Shown in pieces: positions 60,664 to 64,000 of a DNA stretch of 64,000 nucleotides; position 1 is the stretch's first letter; the number at the start of each line of letters is the position of its first letter. Position numbers and translations under genes: made by a program. The notes beneath the pieces are model-generated. The model saw only the letters and a program-made list of their open reading frames with translations. It had not been told where the DNA came from and searched no databases. The DNA is from Cannabis sativa. Lineage: Eukaryota; Streptophyta; Magnoliopsida; Rosales; Cannabaceae. The stretch is from positions 33,865,280-33,929,279 of the forward strand of contig NC_083605.1 of assembly GCF_029168945.1 (NCBI RefSeq), written 5' to 3'.

Positions 60664-61546
60664 CTATTTTGGATCCATGTATGTTTGTTTATATTTAAAT
60701 ATTGGTACTTGGTTTGGTTGAAGGCTGTTAGATCTAGTTATATAAGCTAATTTTTAATTAGTTGTCCGTACAGAAAGTATTTATAACTTGATTGTTTGCC
60801 AACGGACTATAGTTAAGGGTCTAATTTAATTAAGTTGTGTTAATTTGTTCTTCATAAGTAATAATCCTGCCTAAGTGGAATAAATTAGTGATTTATACCA
60901 AGGTCCAATAGATCTTCAGCAACATTTCGTATGAAATGATTGGGACATTAATGTATGTATATCTAATGCTTCAGCAGTAGCCAAAGCAAGTTGCTCCTTA
61001 AACTATGATTTGTCATCTATTATCACTTAAAGAGAAATATCACATCATCACCTATACAATACTCCTCTTGGATTAGATTAATAATCATGATTAATTTTCT
61101 ATTCACCTTGTACTAAGTAGTTGGAATCCAATTTTCTTTTGATAATATATCAAAAATTTCTTTATGTTATGCATAAAATTTTTACTATTATCAGAAATCA
61201 CTTTTACTACTCGATTCAAGAGTTTTATTATGATCTGAACATAATTTAAAATTAGCTGGAAACAATAACGAATTTAACTTAGTAGATTAATTTTTTTCGT
61301 ATAAAAAGTTGAAAGAGTATCACACTTAATTACAAAACTTTATGATAAAGTTACTAAACAAAGCTATCTTATCAAGAAAATTATAAGAAAAAAGCAACCA
61401 CATTAGTTTATGAAAGAACATTATAAGCTTTCTTTGTCACTTCAAATGTCACACACAAAATAACGTAGTACTACTATCATAGTTGTATTAATTAATTAGT
61501 ACTTATATATATCAAGCTTTTGATTTACTTTTATATTTTTCTTAAG
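60664..61546. other. Unassigned AT-rich intergenic DNA
   Basis: No gene, RNA or repeat recognised. Confidence 0.5.
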
Positions 61547-61553
61547 TTAATTA

Positions 61554-61929
61554 TGATTTTTTTTTTTCGAACTTTGACATGTACCAAATTATGTTTTTTG
61601 AACTTTTTTAGCCGTTAAAAATTTCTCTTAAACTATTGAAATTATTAGATTTAAAAATTTTTGTCTAATTTCATTCAATTTTACTATTTCAGTGATTGTG
61701 TATGTACTAAACATGCTCTCCAAATTTTGATATCTACCAAAACATGTCCCTCAAACTTTAATATGTACTAAATCATGTCCCTTGAATTTTCGTGTTAAAT
61801 TTTTTTTACTAAAATTAGACAAAAATACTTAAATCTAACAATCTCAATAATTTATGAAAAAAATTTAATGGTCAAAACAATTTAGAATGCATGATTTAAT
61901 ACCTATAAAAATTCATGAAGAAAAAAATC
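61554..61929. mobile_element. Inverted-repeat (foldback) element
   Basis: Arms of roughly 130 bp at about 61555-61690 and 61790-61929 are imperfect reverse complements; shared stretches include TTAGATTTAA and TTTTTGTCTAATTT. Ends are GATTTTTT and AAAAAATC, and TTAATTA lies on both sides (61547-61553, 61930-61936). The superfamily is unclear, and the AT-rich flanking match could be chance. Confidence 0.5.
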
Positions 61930-61936
61930 TTAATTA

Positions 61937-62025
61937 ACTGTATCCACCAGATGAATCATATTCTTGAGTCAAAAAAGAATCTCCTGTCAGCAAATTTGTA
62001 ATTTCACACTAGTAAGAGACAAGTA
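61937..62025. other. Distal promoter region without recognised elements
   Basis: Nothing recognised between the inverted-repeat element and the RY/G-box pair. From 62044 to 62650 there is likewise only AT- and CT-rich promoter sequence, with an (AT)n run near 62505. Confidence 0.4.
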
Positions 62026-62043
62026 CATGCATGCACACGTGGC
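62026..62043 (+). promoter_or_regulatory. RY motif next to G-box/ABRE
   Basis: CATGCATG (62026-62033) is followed by CACGTGGC (62036-62043). RY motifs bind B3 factors of the ABI3/FUS3 class and CACGTGGC binds bZIP factors; the pair is common in seed and ABA-responsive promoters. It lies about 610 bp before the TATA box of the gene at 62855. Function is inferred from motif knowledge only. Confidence 0.45.
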
Positions 62044-62650
62044 TTAGCGCGTGGAAAGGAGGGACAGTTTCTGCATGGAAGAGCTACAGTTCAGATATTT
62101 AGATATGTAGTATAGTCTTTCTTTCTCTTTCTATTGTTGCTGGTTTTTTTCTATTGATTTTATTATTCAAAATTTTAAATAAAATAAGTAAAAAGGTCAA
62201 CTAGAGGTCTATTGCTAGTCCAAAGTCCAAGCTTTCCACAAAAGACGCCACCGCAATAAATTCTAGCACGTAAAATCTCGTATTAAATAATTCATTTTCG
62301 AAGTGAAATTCAAAAAACTCAAACACACACAATAAAATAACCAAACTTAAAGATTCAAATTTCTCCAAAGAAGCATCCAAGCCACCTTCTTCTTCTTCTA
62401 ACACCTCTGTTCTTTTTAGACCCCTTTTTCACTCTCACTTAGTTACAGTACTACTCTTATAGTGATCTCCTTTCTTTGTCTTTTCCTGATCTACAACTTC
62501 TATAATATATATATATATCTTCTATTTCAATATACAATCTCACTGTCATTTCCAGTTATTATAATTATATTTACTCAAATGGCCGGTTTTGATTTTCTCT
62601 GATCTCCTTGAGATCTTCAAACACTCTCTTTCTCTTTCTTTACACCTCAA

Positions 62651-62658
62651 TATATAAA
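62651..62658 (+). promoter_or_regulatory. TATA box of the gene at 62855
   Basis: TATATAAA followed by CCCC, then about 30 bases on a pyrimidine-rich leader (CTTCTTCAGCTCTTTCTCTC). This places the transcription start near 62685 and the 5' UTR at about 170 bases. Confidence 0.6.
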
Positions 62659-62744
62659 CCCCTTAAATCTTTTGTATTTTTCTGTATACATTTTCTTATA
62701 AATACATACAGCTTTCTTCTTCAGCTCTTTCTCTCTCCTGTCTG

Positions 62745-62804
62745 ATGATCAGAAGTTTAATTTATATATGGAAAGTTCTGATTCTGATCAGATACAAACC
62801 CTAG
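62745..62804 (+). CDS. Upstream ORF 1 (19 codons)
   Basis: ATG 62745 to TAG 62802-62804 inside the predicted 5' UTR, encoding MIRSLIYIWKVLILIRYKP. It ends 50 bases before the main ATG. If the transcript begins where predicted, this uORF could lower translation of the main frame. Confidence 0.45.
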   Translation: MIRSLIYIWKVLILIRYKP

Positions 62805-62809
62805 TATAA
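62768..62809 (+). CDS. Upstream ORF 2 (13 codons), overlapping ORF 1
   Basis: ATG 62768 to TAA 62807-62809, encoding MESSDSDQIQTLV in another frame, and overlapping uORF 1 by 37 bases. It ends 45 bases before the main ATG. Confidence 0.4.
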   Translation: MESSDSDQIQTLV

Positions 62810-62854
62810 TTAGCTAGGCTCTTTATTCAAATTATTATTTTTCTTACAACACCA

Positions 62855-63724
62855 ATGGCTGATCGAGCAATGGTTTCTTCTTATGATCATCATCATCAAA
62901 AGGCGGTGGTTAGAAAATCATCAATTATGATCGAACGTAAGCCGTTGATGCTCAAGGACTATCTTCTCGACGATCTAAGTTCGTGCTCATCCAACGGCTT
63001 CAAATCTTTTCCAAGGCGTCAGTGCTGCTCGACCGTCAGATTTCTCCTCGAGATCGATCTTAAACAGAATCATCAGCACCGCAGTCGTCGACATAATCCT
63101 AAAGAACAACCAAATTTGGTTAAGGCAAAGCGACATTTCCGAAGTAGCAGAAGCGGTCGCTTCACCATCTCAGTCCTTCAAAGAGCTTCGGATGCCGTTA
63201 TTAACGCCGTCAAACAAATGCCGTTCCCTTCAGTTATGTCATCCGTTCAAAACAGAGCCAGAAAAGGACTCCTGCCCAGAAGCCTTTCCAGGAAGCTATT
63301 AAATAATCGCTTTTGGGGTAGAGGCGCCACTGATAAAGATAATGCTGGTGCCAATAATAATACTAAAGTCGGAGATCATCATCACCGTCAAGAGATCATC
63401 AGAGAAAATATCAACCGGTGGAGATTGTGTCCTGAGCTGCCGGACAATGATGATGATCAAAATATTACCACGAAAACCGTTATTTCAAGTAGCTCAAGCG
63501 GTAATAGTAAGAGTAACAGTTGGTGTGAGAGTGAGTTTACTACCACTACTACAACTTGTTCTAGCAAACAATCCGAAACCATTCCAATTACCACTGTAGC
63601 TCATGAAAACGACGTGTCGCAGAAGGTCAAAAAGAAAGTAGATCGTACTAGTACTGTCGGTGATGAGGAGGATACGACGGAGTTAGGACCAACAACCGCT
63701 ACCTGCTCTCATCAACACGCAAAG
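62855..63724 (+). CDS. First exon of a DUF4378/TRM-like protein
   Basis: Exon 1 has 290 codons and ends CACGCAAAG|GTAATT, a good splice donor in phase 0. The stop at 63776-63778 lies in the intron. The N-terminal block MLKDYLLDDLSSCSSNGFKSFPRRQC (residues about 32-57; first 20 typical) is followed by VRFLLEIDLK. Then come a basic region and SVLQRASDAVINAVKQMPFP (about 108-127), and ARKGLLPRSLSRKLL (about 135-149). I recall this order from N termini of plant DUF4378 proteins, a family that overlaps the TON1-recruiting-motif (TRM) proteins of the cortical microtubule array. The DUF4378 domain itself would be in a later exon outside the window. The rest is low-complexity (Ser/Thr/Asn/His). The ATG is the first after the uORFs and fits the family start. 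The family call is from memory and needs a search. It is the only host gene seen. Confidence 0.75.
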
Positions 63725-64000
63725 GTAATTAACAAGGATTCTTTATTTATTATTCCATACTTTGCGTGCGTACATTAATAATATCTCTGTCTCAGACTAT
63801 ATTTTTTTTTTCCCTTGAGTTAGCCGAAATTAGTAATACTAATAACTTTGATTTGAGATAGAATTAAGTAGGATGTAAAAGTGAGTGTGGCGCTACACTC
63901 ACTTTCTTTATTAATTGCTATATGTATTTTAAAAGTGTTTGGTAAACGGGAAAGAGAGAGAAAAAAAAATATAATAATAAAAGAAAACACAAGGCTAGAT
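63725..64000 (+). other. Start of intron 1 (continues outside the window)
   Basis: Begins GTAATTAAC and is AT-rich. The sequence up to the window edge shows no convincing acceptor followed by an open frame. Confidence 0.6.

Noticed and set aside
62201..62404. 67-codon minus-strand frame in the promoter region
   Set aside because: Low-complexity, Glu/Phe-rich product of a CTT/TTC-rich promoter; no homology recognised.

Overview
The window is nuclear DNA from a flowering plant, most likely a eudicot. It is AT-rich, and almost all of it is nested retrotransposons: Ty3/Gypsy, Copia-derived, Cassandra (a TRIM, or miniature terminal-repeat retrotransposon, carrying 5S rRNA sequence) and a LINE. 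Pogo- and Harbinger-type MITEs are also present. One recognisable host gene begins at the far right. I cannot name the species from the sequence alone.

Left part (1-32.3 kb). The oldest layer is one decayed Ty3/Gypsy element on the + strand. Its 5' LTR ends at 4760 and its tRNA-Met primer site follows. Gag begins at 4987, the aspartic protease lies at about 17.95-18.4 kb, and reverse transcriptase plus RNase H at 30.77-32.35 kb. Later insertions cut it apart. These are a palindromic Cassandra array inside its LTR (2975-4512, target duplication TGGAC), element A (5663-15649), solo LTR B (16091-17947) and element C (18426-30764). Removing A, B and C and one copy of each 5-bp duplication rejoins the Gypsy coding sequence. 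Element C itself holds the left end of a Copia element (23243 to about 25095) and an Emigrant-like pogo MITE (25426-25880).

Middle part (32.3-54.7 kb). A plant L1-type LINE fragment is split by element D (32751-53042, duplication CTTTG). D is itself split by a same-family element E in the opposite orientation (38356-48520). Elements A, C, D and E, solo LTRs B and F, and the fragment at 1-1230 all carry related LTRs of about 1.85-1.95 kb (TGTTGG...CCAACA). I call this family L. A carries an intact Copia-type gag and no pol (TR-GAG layout), C a broken gag, and D/E no gag at all (LARD layout).

The internal leader of family L is the most unusual material here. It contains a 94-bp conserved block that can fold, hairpins with different stems but the same CTAAT loop, a repeated CTCGCCTAAACGGGACA motif, and a GC-rich island just after the primer site. 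Repeated polypurine-tract-like motifs lie in the 3' half.

Right part (54.7-64 kb). A solo LTR (F, duplication GTTGG) sits inside another solo LTR (G, duplication CATCA). Around them are a minus-strand LINE relic, a 300-bp direct repeat, a tiny retroposed poly-A insertion, nested Harbinger-type MITEs and an inverted-repeat element. Then comes the promoter, a 5' UTR with two overlapping upstream ORFs, and the first coding exon (62855-63724) of a protein that resembles the N terminus of plant DUF4378/TRM-like proteins. It ends at a clear splice donor and continues outside the window.
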